DNA of 64,000 bases from Massilia sp. Root351 (GTDB taxonomy: Bacteria > Pseudomonadota > Gammaproteobacteria > Burkholderiales > Burkholderiaceae_D): positions 422,141 to 486,140 of the forward strand of contig NZ_LMDJ01000012.1 of NCBI RefSeq assembly GCF_001425045.1. Reading direction: 5' to 3'. The position numbers and the translations under genes were made by a program. This document shows, piece by piece, positions 8,840 through 18,098 of this stretch. A model generated the notes under the pieces. That model saw nothing but the letters and a program-made list of their open reading frames with translations. It did no database searches and was not told the origin of the DNA. Each line of letters begins with the position of its first letter. Within the stretch, counting starts at the first letter, position 1.

Positions 8840-9790
8840 CTATTTTGTTTCCAAATTAACACAATCACGCGACAAACTGGCAACTTCGTCCAGCACAAAG
8901 CGCAGGGCCGCAGGGTGGGAACCGATCGCCACGTGGCCGATGCCGCCCAATTCCACGTTGCGCGCGCCCGGCAGCCGGGCCGAGTCCTGCGGCGCCACGA
9001 TATTGTCGTGGTGTGACCACAACGACACGATCAGCGCGCGCACTGCCGGGGTCTCGGAGGCGGCCAGCGCCGCCAGCCAGTCCGAATTGCGGTGCATCTG
9101 GCGCGCGTTCAGGCCGGGGCCGAAGCCTGCCAGCGCGGTTCCGTGGTGCGGCGTGCCGAGCGTGATCACGCGCGCCACGCGCGCACTGCCGTACGCGCGC
9201 AGGTGGGCGCGCGCGGCCAGGCCGCCCATGCTGTGGCCCACCACCACCGCCTGCCGCTGGCCGGCGGCGACGCACAGCTGCTGCAGGGCGGCGTCGATCT
9301 GCGGCGCGTAGTGGTCGATACCCGCACCTAGCGGTTCCAGGTCCACTGTCATATAACTGACGCCGGCCCGGCGCAGGCGCGCCGCAAGGCTGCTCCAATA
9401 GGCGCCGTTGCAGGCGTAGCCGTGCAGCAGCAGCACCGGCGGCCCGGCGTTGCCCTCCGCAATATGCAACGTGGTGCGCGGACGCAACATGGTCCATGTC
9501 TGTATTGTCATGGAGGAGGCAAATTCGCGCGCAAACATGCGCGCGAAACCTGCCGGCGCCAGCGCGTACGGCGCCGCGACCGGCCCACCGGCGCGGCGCG
9601 CCATGCGAAAATTGTTACCAGAAATTACCATACGGACCAGTATCACGCTAACCAGGCCCAGCGTTAGCGCCGCCAGCCAGCCGGGGCCGGCCCAGCCCAG
9701 CTGCCGCCCCAGATACACCGCCAGCGCCGCCATAACCAGGCCGAAGCACAGCTGCAGCAGCAGGATGGCGAGCATGAGGCGGCGTGCCAT
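8840..9790 (-). CDS. membrane-anchored alpha/beta hydrolase (lipase/esterase-like)
   Basis: 316 residues. Two hydrophobic helices at the N-terminus (LMLAILLLQLCFGLVMAAL, then WLAALTLGLVSVILVRMV) anchor an alpha/beta-hydrolase domain. Visible elements are the oxyanion-strand LLLHGYACNGAYW, the nucleophile elbow GHSMGG, an acidic residue in SHHDNIVAP and the catalytic His in GIGHVAIGS. This matches triacylglycerol-lipase or acetyltransferase-like hydrolases. ATG 9790 lies one base after the stop of the GMC oxidoreductase gene, so translation is coupled. The gene is third in a Tat subunit, GMC oxidoreductase, hydrolase set, suggesting it acts on the same alcohol, sterol or ester substrate. The substrate is inference only. 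Confidence 0.85.
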   Translation of the reverse strand: MARRLMLAILLLQLCFGLVMAALAVYLGRQLGWAGPGWLAALTLGLVSVILVRMVISGNNFRMARRAGGPVAAPYALAPAGFARMFAREFASSMTIQTWTMLRPRTTLHIAEGNAGPPVLLLHGYACNGAYWSSLAARLRRAGVSYMTVDLEPLGAGIDHYAPQIDAALQQLCVAAGQRQAVVVGHSMGGLAARAHLRAYGSARVARVITLGTPHHGTALAGFGPGLNARQMHRNSDWLAALAASETPAVRALIVSLWSHHDNIVAPQDSARLPGARNVELGGIGHVAIGSHPAALRFVLDEVASLSRDCVNLETK

Positions 9791-9791
9791 G

Positions 9792-11480
9792 TCAGCCTCG
9801 CGCGGCCGGCACCAGGGGCATGGGGGTGCCGGCGCCGGCATCGGCAAAGCCGGGCGCAGGCTTGCCGGTCAGCTGCTCGGCCAGGCCGCTGGCCAGGCGC
9901 GCGGCGATGCCATAGATCGACAATTGCGGATTGGCGCCGATCGAGGTCGGGAACAGCGAGCCGTCGTGCACCGACAGGTTGGCCACGCCGTGGTAGCGCC
10001 CGTTGCCGTCCACCACGCCGTGGCGCGCGTCGGCCGCCATGCCGCAGCCGCCCATCACGTGCGCCGACACCACCCGCATCAGCAAATTCTTGAACGGCAG
10101 CCCGTTGATCGCCTCGCGCGCCTGCTGCCAGCTGGTGTAGCTGCGCGCCAGCTCGTGCACCGGCAACACGCTGCGCGCTCCGGCCGCAAACTGGATTTCG
10201 GCCATGGACAGCAGCGCGCGGCGGGCGCCGTCCCACACGTAGGGCGTGAGGCGGTAATCCAGCACCGGCGCGCCGTGCTGATCCAGCGCCACGCTGCCGC
10301 CCGGCGCCTCTGCATGGAAGCCGTCGCGCAGCAGGGCCAGCAAGCCCTGTACGTGCGGGAACTGGCGCATCATGGCCGCGTGCTCCTCGCCGAAGCCGGC
10401 CATGGTGGTCGACAGCAGCAGCGGGTGCAGCGGCGGCGCCTCCAGCTTGTAGCCCATGGCGCCGTCGATGGCCTGCGTCTCCAGGAAATGGTCCGAGTAG
10501 ATCGATTGCGGCGCGCCCGCGTAGCCGTCCACGCGCTGCTCGAACACGCCGGACGAGATAATGGTCGGATGCAAGAAGGTGCGTTTGCCCAGCAGGCCGT
10601 GCGGATCGGGCGCGCCCGAGCGCAGCAGCAGGCCCGGCGAGTTGATGGCGCCGCCCGCCACCACATAGTGGCGCGCCTTGACCGTCACCTGCTTGCCGCT
10701 GGGCGCCAGGCCATCCGCCGTGAGCGCGCTGGCCAGCAGGTGGTCCACCGCCCCATTGCGGAACACCAGCTGCTCGGCGCGCACCCGCGTCAGCAAGCTG
10801 GCGCCCAGGTCCAGCGCGGATGGAATGGTGGTTACCAGCATCGATTGCTTGGCGTTGGTCGGGCAGCCCATGCCGCAATAGCCGAGGTTCCAGCAGCCGT
10901 TCACGTTGCGCCGGATCGACGCGGTGGGGATACCCAGCTTGTCCGCGCCGCGCCGCAGCAGGTCGTTGTTCTCGTTGGGCGGCACCTCCCAGGGGCCGAT
11001 GTGCAGGCGCCGCTCCATCATGGCAAACCACGGCGCCATCGCTTCCGGCGTGTAGCCGGCCAGGCCGAAATGGCGCTGCCAGTAGGCCAGCGTGGACGGC
11101 GGCGTGCGGAAGCTGGAGGTCCAGTTCACCGTGGTGGACCCGCCCACCGTGCGGCCCTGCAGGATATTGATGCCCTTGTCGCGCGTCTTGCGGGCGCCGG
11201 CCTCCTGGTACAGCGTGGGATAGGCGTCCGCTTCGCGCATCTTGAAATCGCTGGACGACTTGAGCGCGCCCTCTTCCAGGATCAGCACGCTCAGGCCCGC
11301 CAGCGCCAGCAGCTCGGCCGTCACGCCGCCGCCGGCGCCGCTGCCGATCACCACCACGTCGGCCTCCAGCGTGCGGTCGCCGTCCAGCGCGGCGCCATCG
11401 ATCACTTTCCAGCCGGAGGCCAGACCGGCCCGGATCGGGTCGGGAATCACATTCGGGTGTGCGTTTTGGCCGGCGTTCAT
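9792..11480 (-). CDS. GMC-family FAD-dependent oxidoreductase
   Basis: 562 residues. The FAD-binding Rossmann motif VVVIGSGAGGG is near residue 45, followed by the second GMC signature GRTVGGSTTVNW. A cysteine-rich segment NGCWNLGYCGMGCPTNAK occurs in the middle. The C-terminal signature runs SAHVMGGCGM with the catalytic His, then GANPQLSIYG. GMC enzymes oxidise alcohols or sterols and pass electrons to oxygen, quinone or a partner subunit. Its ATG overlaps the stop of the upstream Tat-signal gene by 4 bp (ATGA). That gene looks like a gluconate-2-dehydrogenase subunit 3-type partner, so the GMC protein may be exported as a hitch-hiker on its partner's Tat signal. The substrate is unknown. 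Confidence 0.9.
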   Translation of the reverse strand: MNAGQNAHPNVIPDPIRAGLASGWKVIDGAALDGDRTLEADVVVIGSGAGGGVTAELLALAGLSVLILEEGALKSSSDFKMREADAYPTLYQEAGARKTRDKGINILQGRTVGGSTTVNWTSSFRTPPSTLAYWQRHFGLAGYTPEAMAPWFAMMERRLHIGPWEVPPNENNDLLRRGADKLGIPTASIRRNVNGCWNLGYCGMGCPTNAKQSMLVTTIPSALDLGASLLTRVRAEQLVFRNGAVDHLLASALTADGLAPSGKQVTVKARHYVVAGGAINSPGLLLRSGAPDPHGLLGKRTFLHPTIISSGVFEQRVDGYAGAPQSIYSDHFLETQAIDGAMGYKLEAPPLHPLLLSTTMAGFGEEHAAMMRQFPHVQGLLALLRDGFHAEAPGGSVALDQHGAPVLDYRLTPYVWDGARRALLSMAEIQFAAGARSVLPVHELARSYTSWQQAREAINGLPFKNLLMRVVSAHVMGGCGMAADARHGVVDGNGRYHGVANLSVHDGSLFPTSIGANPQLSIYGIAARLASGLAEQLTGKPAPGFADAGAGTPMPLVPAARG

Positions 11481-11998
11481 CGGCTCAGCTCCTTGATCGG
11501 GCCCGGATAGCCCATGGCGGCCCAGCTGGCGGGATCGGCATACCATGCGCCCAGCACCAGGTCATGCAGCGCGTGGTAGGCGGTCTGGAGCATCTGCAGC
11601 CGGTGCAGGCGCCAGTCCTGCAGGAAGGCGGCGGCCTGCGCGGGCGTGGTTTCGCTCCAGGCCGGCACGCCCGCCAACAGGCGGCGCGCGGGCGCCAGCG
11701 CCAGCAGGCCAAACAGGTCCTGCACTTCCTTCTGCGTGCTCAGGGGCAGGCTGGCGACGGCTTGCTGCACGCCATCGGTGGTGCGGGCAACGGCGGCATT
11801 GCGCGCGGCCTCGCCCGGCGGCAGCATGGGGCCGACGATGGCCGGAATAATCGCCACCAGCACGGCGCGCGCCTCGCCGTTCAGCACGTAGCGCTGCAGC
11901 GGTGCGGCGCCCTGTACGGTGCGGTAAAGCGCACCGCCCGCGGCCAGCGCCAGCGCGCCCAGCACGCCGGTTTTCAAAAAGGTTCTGCGGTTCAGCAT
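11477..11998 (-). CDS. Tat-signal small subunit, partner of GMC oxidoreductase
   Basis: 173 residues beginning MLNRRTFLKTGVLGALALAAGG, a clear twin-arginine signal with RRTFLK. The rest is helical and resembles gluconate-2-dehydrogenase subunit 3-type proteins: PAIVGPMLPP early, then YHALHDLVLGAWYADP and WAAMGYPGPIKEL at the end. In such complexes the small subunit carries the Tat signal for the flavoprotein. Its stop overlaps the GMC gene start (ATGA), consistent with a 1:1 complex. An upstream extension to 12454 in the same frame would lose the signal peptide and run into the divergent gene at 12102, so it was not used. Confidence 0.8.
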   Translation of the reverse strand: MLNRRTFLKTGVLGALALAAGGALYRTVQGAAPLQRYVLNGEARAVLVAIIPAIVGPMLPPGEAARNAAVARTTDGVQQAVASLPLSTQKEVQDLFGLLALAPARRLLAGVPAWSETTPAQAAAFLQDWRLHRLQMLQTAYHALHDLVLGAWYADPASWAAMGYPGPIKELSR

Positions 11999-12101
11999 GT
12001 CTCTGATATTCCAGTGTTTTTTGCAGTGTACGCCAAAGATCCGCGCGTTCCGCGTGCAAAAATAGAGCCACGCATCTATTTGCTTCTGGTAAAAAATCAC
12101 C

Positions 12102-12797
12102 ATGAAGAATGAACCCATCACGAGTGCGCTGGAACTGCAATTGCGCGCCGCCCGGCTGGAACGCCAGGCGGCAGGGCGCGATCCGGCCCTGCAATCGGCG
12201 CGGCTGGCACTGAAAACCTTCCAGGCCGCGCGCCTGGCGCGCACCCATGCCGACCTGCTGGCCGCCCCCGACACCCGCCAGGCCGCCGAGTTTTTCCTGG
12301 AAGAGCTGTACGGCACCCACGACCTGAGCCAGCGCGACACCGACCTGGAACGCATCGCGCCCACCATGCAGCGCGTGCTGCCGGCCGACGCGCTGCAAAC
12401 CATCACCGAGGCGATGCAGCTGGACGCGCTGGCTGAACGGCTGGACACGGCCATGGCCCGCCTGCTGGGCCCGCAGTTTAGCGACGCCGCTTATATCGCC
12501 GCCTACCGCCTGGCCCTCACGCGCGCCGACCGCGAACGCCAGCTGGACCTGGTACAGGCGCTGGGCGATTCGCTGAGCCAGCTGGTGCGGGTGCCGATGC
12601 TGAGCGGCACCCTGATGCTGATGCGCGGCCCGGCCCGGCTGGCCGGCCTCGGCAGCCTGCAGCAATTCCTGGAGCGGGGATTCTCAGCCTTCAAGCGCAT
12701 GAAACGGCCGCGCGAATTCGTCGCCGCCGTCACCGGGCGCGAGCGCGCCATCATGGAGCGGCTGTACGGCGGCCACGCGGCGCCGTTCGATATCTGA
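12102..12797 (+). CDS. conserved protein with FFLEELYG motif, function unknown
   Basis: 231 residues, mostly alpha-helical, no signal peptide or membrane helix. The stretch EFFLEELYGTHDLSQRD followed by DLERIAPTM is a hallmark I recognise from a conserved proteobacterial family of unknown function (named for an FFLEELY-type motif). The C-terminal part (residues 180-215) is rich in Phe, Arg and Lys. No catalytic motif is apparent. It is divergent from the Tat/GMC operon and converges on trmJ with only 2 bp between stops. No clear Shine-Dalgarno precedes the ATG. Confidence 0.7.
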   Translation: MKNEPITSALELQLRAARLERQAAGRDPALQSARLALKTFQAARLARTHADLLAAPDTRQAAEFFLEELYGTHDLSQRDTDLERIAPTMQRVLPADALQTITEAMQLDALAERLDTAMARLLGPQFSDAAYIAAYRLALTRADRERQLDLVQALGDSLSQLVRVPMLSGTLMLMRGPARLAGLGSLQQFLERGFSAFKRMKRPREFVAAVTGRERAIMERLYGGHAAPFDI

Positions 12798-12799
12798 AC

Positions 12800-13642
12800 T
12801 TACCCGGGCTGGTCGGCTGGGTTGTCGGCTGGGTTGTCGGCTGGTTTGTCGGCTGGTTTGTCGGCGCATTTGTCGGCGCATTTGTCAGCTATCTTGCGCG
12901 CAATGCCACGCAAAATGTTCACTTCCTCGGTTTCCAGCTGGGTGCGGGAAAACATGCGCTTCAGGCGCGGCATCAGCTTGCGCGGGTTGTTCGCGTCCAG
13001 GAAGCCTAGCGCCACCAGCGCCTGCTCCAGGTGCGCATACATGCCGTCGATCTGCGCCAGGCTGGCCGCCTCGCCCTGGAAGCCGATGGCCGGCTCGGCC
13101 GGCGCGGCGGCCTCGGTGATGGCCGCCAGCGCCGCCATCCTGCACTCGTACACCAGTACCTGGGCAGCCTGCGCCAGGTTCAGCGACGAGTAATCCGGGT
13201 TGGCCGGGATATTAATCAGTGCGTTGCACTTCTCCACGATGTCGTTCGGCAAGCCGAAGCGCTCGTTGCCGAAAATCAGCGCCGCATGCAGCTCCGGGGC
13301 AGCGGCCGCGTGTTCGGCGAACTGGCGCGGCGCCAGCACCGGCGGCGAATACTCACGCAGCCGGGCCGACACGGCGGCCGCGAAGTTGATGCCTTGCAGC
13401 GCCTCGGCCATGCTGCCAACGATGCGCGCCGACGCCAGGATGTCCTGCGCGCCACTGGCGAACGCCACCGCCTCCTCGTGCTCCAGCATGCCTTCGAAGC
13501 GCGGCGTCACGAGCACGAGCTCGGCAAAACCCATGGTTTTCATGGCGCGCGCCACCGAGCCAATGTTGCCAGGACGACTAGTTTCGACCAGAATTATTCG
13601 CAGGCGGTGAAAAAGAGTCGCTGTATTTTGAGGCTGCATCAT
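12800..13642 (-). CDS. trmJ: tRNA (Cm32/Um32) 2'-O-methyltransferase TrmJ-like
   Basis: 280 residues of the SpoU/TrmH superfamily. Motif 1 is LVETSRPGNIGSVARAMKTM, motif 2 contains ALIFGNERFGLPNDIV and motif 3 IPANPDYSSLNLAQAAQVL; this trefoil-knot signature with PxxSLNLAQA defines TrmJ/YfiF-type RNA methyltransferases using S-adenosylmethionine. The C-terminal extension MFSRTQLETEEVNILRGIAR is also TrmJ-like. Unusually, the protein ends in a run of four-residue repeats (ADKC, ADKP, ADNP) encoded by 12-bp tandem DNA repeats. Two adjacent ATGs (13642, 13639) are possible starts. Divergent from suhB. Confidence 0.9.
   Translation of the reverse strand: MMQPQNTATLFHRLRIILVETSRPGNIGSVARAMKTMGFAELVLVTPRFEGMLEHEEAVAFASGAQDILASARIVGSMAEALQGINFAAAVSARLREYSPPVLAPRQFAEHAAAAPELHAALIFGNERFGLPNDIVEKCNALINIPANPDYSSLNLAQAAQVLVYECRMAALAAITEAAAPAEPAIGFQGEAASLAQIDGMYAHLEQALVALGFLDANNPRKLMPRLKRMFSRTQLETEEVNILRGIARKIADKCADKCADKPADKPADNPADNPADQPG
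12812..12895. repeat. 12-bp tandem repeat array in the 3' end of trmJ
   Basis: Six full units plus one decayed unit of a 12-bp sequence on the + strand: GTCGGCTGGGTT (12812-12823 and 12824-12835), GTCGGCTGGTTT (12836-12847 and 12848-12859), GTCGGCGCATTT (12860-12871 and 12872-12883), then GTCAGCTATCTT (12884-12895). Units come in identical pairs, which points to recent duplication by slippage. The period is a multiple of three, so gain or loss keeps trmJ in frame and changes only the length of the acidic/basic C-terminal tail. Confidence 0.95.
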
Positions 13643-13813
13643 TTAAAATAGCGCCATTACGCGCGTTCGAGATGGATTTCGGTGGCATTCTAACCATTCC
13701 AACCCGTTCCCGCACCGCTCTTTCTCACAATCGCTTTTTCACATTGCTATACGCCACCCTGCCGAGATGCAACGCGCCCGGCGGGCAGCAGCGTTTTTTT
13801 CACGGAAGCTACC

Positions 13814-14605
<792 letters not shown>

Positions 14606-14660
14606 GGTTTGCACGACTTTGATTGATAAAGTCACAATTTAAGTAACTTTGTTACAAAAT

Positions 14661-14685
14661 AAAAGGGGCTGCGGCCCCTTTTTCA
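14661..14685 (+). terminator. intrinsic terminator of suhB
   Basis: A GGGGC stem with a short TGCG loop and GCCCC partner, flanked by AAAA and TTTTT, lies 55 bp after the suhB stop. The A- and T-rich flanks extend the stem, so it could also work on the other strand. Confidence 0.85.
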
Positions 14686-14716
14686 TTTCCTTGCCGCAAC
14701 TTGAACGACAACTAGC

Positions 14717-14725
14717 TGTTATACT
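14717..14725 (+). promoter_or_regulatory. extended -10 promoter for rhlE
   Basis: TGTTATACT fits a TGn-extended -10 (TATACT, 5 of 6 to consensus). No good -35 is present at 17 bp. A start near 14732 would give a leader of about 100 nt before rhlE, the kind of long leader often seen on cold-induced helicase mRNAs. Confidence 0.45.
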
Positions 14726-14832
14726 CGGCAAAGCGGCACCTCGACCAGTCCATGGCCGCCACCCCGAGTAAAAATTGATTGCCTCTGACTGGCGCCCAAA
14801 AGGCGACGAGCCGATCTTAACTAAAAGTCATC

Positions 14833-16251
14833 ATGTCATTTTCTACCCTTGGTCTGTCTGACGCCATCGTCCGCGCTGTCGCCGAAACCGGTTACACCAC
14901 GCCGACGCCTATCCAGACCCAAGCGATTCCGGCTGTACTGAACGGCGGCGACCTGCTGGCCGGCGCCCAGACCGGCACCGGCAAGACCGCCGGTTTCACC
15001 CTGCCCATCCTGCACCGCCTGTCCACCGACGCCAACGGCGCCAAGCAGAGCAACCGCACCGCCGCGCGCCCGATCCGGGCCTTGATCCTGACCCCGACCC
15101 GCGAACTGGCGGCCCAGGTCGAGGAAAGCGTGCGCGTGTACGGCAAGTACACCAACCTGAACTCCGCCGTCATTTTCGGCGGCGTCAGCATCAATCCGCA
15201 GATCAAGCAGCTCAAGCATGGTGTCGACATCCTGGTCGCCACCCCGGGCCGCCTGCTGGACCACATGATGCAAAAGACCATCGACCTGAGCAAGGTCGAG
15301 ATCCTGATCCTGGACGAAGCCGACCGCATGCTGGACATGGGCTTCATCCGCGACATCAAGAAAGTGCTGGCCGCGCTGCCGCCGAAGCGCCAGAACCTGC
15401 TGTTCTCGGCCACCTTCTCGGACGAGATCAAGGCCCTGGCCGACAACCTGCTGGACAGCCCGGCCACCATCGAAGTGGCGCGCCGCAACTCCACCGTGGA
15501 AGTGATCGCGCAAAAGATCTACCCGGTCGACCGCGACAAGAAGCACCCGATGCTGTCCTACCTGATCCGCACCCACAAGTGGACGCAGGTGCTGGTGTTT
15601 ACGCGCACCAAGCATGGCGCCAACAAGCTGGTGGAGCAGCTGGGCAACGACGGTATCGGCGCCATGGCCATCCACGGCAACAAGAGCCAGGCTGCGCGCA
15701 CCCGCGCGCTGGCCGAGTTCAAGGATGGCACGCTGCAAGTGCTGGTGGCCACCGACATCGCCGCGCGCGGCATCGATATCGACCAGCTGCCGCACGTGGT
15801 GAACTACGACCTGCCGAACGTGCCGGAAGACTATGTGCACCGCATTGGCCGGACCGGCCGCGCCGGCGCCACCGGCGAAGCGGTATCGCTGGTGTGCGTG
15901 GACGAACACATCATGCTGAAAGACATCGAAAAGCTCATCAAGCAGACGCTGCCGCGTGAAGTGATCCCAGGCTTTGAGCCGGACCCGACCGCGCGTGCCC
16001 AGCCCATCCAGCTGCGCAGCGGCGCCGGCCACCATCGCAACGCGCCCCGCCAGGGCGGCGGCGGCAATGGCCGCAGCAAGCCGGCCACGGGCGCCAGCGC
16101 CGGCGGCGCAGGCAAACCGCGCAGCGCCGGCGGCACTGGCGGCGGCGGTGGCGGCAACGCCGGCGGCGGCCGTGCTCCGGCAGCCCCGGGCGGCGGCCGC
16201 AGCGCCCCGCGCGCCGCGCCTCCGCACCGCTCCGGCGGCCGCGGCCGCTAA
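14833..16251 (+). CDS. rhlE: DEAD-box ATP-dependent RNA helicase, RhlE type
   Basis: 472 residues. Q-motif [11 protein letters not shown], Walker A AQTGTGKT (45-52), PTRELA, DEAD in [16 protein letters not shown], and the C-terminal [10 protein letters not shown] box are all present. The last 90 residues are Gly, Ala, Arg and Pro-rich low complexity, the basic tail typical of RhlE that binds RNA without specificity. Role: unwinding in ribosome assembly and mRNA decay, often in the cold. ATG 14833 starts at the normal N-terminus. A perfect short palindrome (16261-16276) and then a long inverted repeat follow the stop. Confidence 0.93.
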   Translation: MSFSTLGLSDAIVRAVAETGYTTPTPIQTQAIPAVLNGGDLLAGAQTGTGKTAGFTLPILHRLSTDANGAKQSNRTAARPIRALILTPTRELAAQVEESVRVYGKYTNLNSAVIFGGVSINPQIKQLKHGVDILVATPGRLLDHMMQKTIDLSKVEILILDEADRMLDMGFIRDIKKVLAALPPKRQNLLFSATFSDEIKALADNLLDSPATIEVARRNSTVEVIAQKIYPVDRDKKHPMLSYLIRTHKWTQVLVFTRTKHGANKLVEQLGNDGIGAMAIHGNKSQAARTRALAEFKDGTLQVLVATDIAARGIDIDQLPHVVNYDLPNVPEDYVHRIGRTGRAGATGEAVSLVCVDEHIMLKDIEKLIKQTLPREVIPGFEPDPTARAQPIQLRSGAGHHRNAPRQGGGGNGRSKPATGASAGGAGKPRSAGGTGGGGGGNAGGGRAPAAPGGGRSAPRAAPPHRSGGRGR

Positions 16252-16260
16252 GCGCCCTGC

Positions 16261-16335
16261 TCCCGGCATGCCGGGAGGCAAAATGGGGTCAGGGTTAATT
16301 AAGTTATATACTTAACTAACCCTGACCCCTTTTTT
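16261..16335. repeat. dispersed inverted repeat, copy 1, acting as terminator
   Basis: A small palindrome TCCCGGCATGCCGGGA (16261-16276) is followed by a 19-bp inverted repeat: left arm GGGGTCAGGGTTAATTAAG (16285-16303), 7-bp loop, right arm 16311-16329, one mismatch. A run of T follows on the + strand, so it can terminate rhlE transcription. The GGGGTCAGGGTTAAT core recurs at 49723-49770 with a different loop, so this is a repeat family and not a one-off hairpin. Confidence 0.85.
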
Positions 16336-16351
16336 GCTTTTTCAACCCGTC

Positions 16352-17143
16352 ATGCCGAAGTTTGCCGCCAACCTGTCCATGCTGTTTACCGAACTGCCGT
16401 TCCTGGACCGCTTCGCTGCGGCGCGCCAGGCTGGCTTCGATGCGGTGGAGTTCCTGTTTCCCTATGCCTACGACCCGGACCAGCTGAACCAGCGCCTGCA
16501 CCGCAACCAGCTGCAGCTGGTGCTGCACAACATGCCGCCCGGCGACTGGGCGGCCGGCGACCGCGGCATGGCTTGCGATCCGCGCCGCGCCGACGAGTTC
16601 CGCGACGGCGTGCAGCAAGCCATCGATTTCGCCACCGAACTGGGCGTGACCAGGCTGCACTGCATGGCCGGCATCTTGCCCGGCGGCCTGGCGCCCGAGC
16701 GCGCCCGCGAAACGCTGGTGAGCAACCTGCAGTACGCTGCCGAGCGCTGCCACGAACACGGCATCCAGGTGCTGATCGAGCCCATCAACACCTACGATAT
16801 CCCCGGCTATTTCCTGAACCACAGCCGGCAGGCGCTGGACATCATCGCCGCCTGCGCGCGGCCGAATATTTTCCTGCAATACGACATCTACCATATGCAG
16901 CGCATGGAGGGCGAACTGGCCAACACCATCCGCGCCTGCCTGCCGCAAATCGGCCACATGCAATTGGCCGACACCCCCGGCCGCCACGAGCCGGGCACCG
17001 GCGAGATCAACTATGCCTTCCTGTTCAAGCTGCTCGACGAGCTGGGCTACGAGGGCTGGGTGGGCTGCGAATACAATCCGCTGGCGGCCACCACAGACGG
17101 CCTGGGCTGGCTGGCGCGCCTGGCTGATTCCGGTTTGCGCTAG
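16352..17143 (+). CDS. hyi: hydroxypyruvate isomerase family protein
   Basis: 263 residues from ATG 16352 (MPKFAANLSMLF), an AP-endonuclease-2 type TIM barrel. The two metal-binding, catalytic glutamates fall at Glu143 (VLIEPINTYD) and Glu240 (WVGCEYNPL), the positions known for Hyi. Reaction: hydroxypyruvate to tartronate semialdehyde in glyoxylate metabolism; 2-oxo-tetronate isomerase (OtnI) is the close alternative. No gcl or glxR genes are adjacent. An in-frame TTG at 16334 falls in the T-run of the preceding repeat and was rejected. The stop codon sits within the palindrome TTGCGCTAGCGCAA. Confidence 0.85.
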   Translation: MPKFAANLSMLFTELPFLDRFAAARQAGFDAVEFLFPYAYDPDQLNQRLHRNQLQLVLHNMPPGDWAAGDRGMACDPRRADEFRDGVQQAIDFATELGVTRLHCMAGILPGGLAPERARETLVSNLQYAAERCHEHGIQVLIEPINTYDIPGYFLNHSRQALDIIAACARPNIFLQYDIYHMQRMEGELANTIRACLPQIGHMQLADTPGRHEPGTGEINYAFLFKLLDELGYEGWVGCEYNPLAATTDGLGWLARLADSGLR

Positions 17144-17203
17144 CGCAAGGTCCAAATCTTTGCAGGGAGCAATATAGATCCTTTCCTGCCTGGGAGAGGA
17201 CCG

Positions 17204-18088
17204 ATGAAACCGCCCCGCCTACCGGCCATCGCGCCGGCCACCCCGTGCCTGCTGTTGCTGGTCCTGCTGCTGATGCTGGGCGGCTGCGCCAGCAATCCGC
17301 GCCTGGACGAGGCGCGGGAATTTGCCGCCGAGTCCGCCAAACTGGGCGGCTACGCCGACCTGACCCAGCGCTTCCGCGACACCTATATCCGCCAGCAACC
17401 CTACCTGTCGCCGGCCGCCGAGCAGCGCGAGCGCCTGGCCGACGCACGCCGGCGCGCGGCTTATCCGGACCTGATGGCCATCCACGAGGCAGTTGCGCTT
17501 TATATGCAGGCCCTGGGCAGGCTGGCCGGCGGCGACACGTTCGACTTGAAGCAGCCGCTCAAGGCCATGGGCAGCAGCATCAAGGCCTGGCCGGAAACCG
17601 GCCTGACCGACCGCCACGTGAACGCCTACAGCGGCCTGGCGCAATTGCTGGCGCGCGCGGCCAGCCAGCCTTACCAGGAGCGCGCCGTGCAAGCCATGGT
17701 GCGCGACGGCGACCAGGAACTGCAGGCCCTGCTGGAGGCGATGCAGAACCTGCTGCGCTACTACAGCAAAAGCAGCGACAACGAACGCGACACCGTGCTG
17801 GGCATGCTGGAGGTGGAGATCCCGTTCGCCGACACACCGCGCGACCGGCTGCTGGCGGCGCTGGCCAAGTCGCACCGGCAGGCCAAGCGCAACGAATACC
17901 GCCTGGCCGGCCTGCGCCACACGCTGGCGGCCAAGCATGTGGCGGCCATCGCGGCGGCCCATCTGGCGCTGGCGGCGCACATGGCGCGGCCGGACGATCC
18001 GGCCGCGCGCAGCACCCTGGCCGCAAGCCGAGACGCCCTGCGCGCCAGCGCCGCGGCCGTGGCCGGCGCCGCCCCTGTCACCGAATGA
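17204..18088 (+). CDS. helical lipoprotein of unknown function
   Basis: 294 residues. A hydrophobic signal LLLLVLLLMLGGC with lipobox LGGC (Cys28) predicts lipidation. Asp, the outer-membrane retention exception, is absent at +2 (Ala), so outer-membrane sorting is expected. The mature part is alpha-helical with many Ala, Arg, Glu and Leu, and no recognised domain. ATG 17204 follows GGGAGAGGA. The next gene begins 10 bp after the stop, so the two form a pair. I do not recognise the family. Confidence 0.7.
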   Translation: MKPPRLPAIAPATPCLLLLVLLLMLGGCASNPRLDEAREFAAESAKLGGYADLTQRFRDTYIRQQPYLSPAAEQRERLADARRRAAYPDLMAIHEAVALYMQALGRLAGGDTFDLKQPLKAMGSSIKAWPETGLTDRHVNAYSGLAQLLARAASQPYQERAVQAMVRDGDQELQALLEAMQNLLRYYSKSSDNERDTVLGMLEVEIPFADTPRDRLLAALAKSHRQAKRNEYRLAGLRHTLAAKHVAAIAAAHLALAAHMARPDDPAARSTLAASRDALRASAAAVAGAAPVTE

Positions 18089-18098
18089 GGAGAACGCC

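Noticed and set aside
12812..12895. Tandem repeats as a CRISPR array
   Set aside because: Units of 12 bp without spacers, inside a reading frame, and no cas genes.
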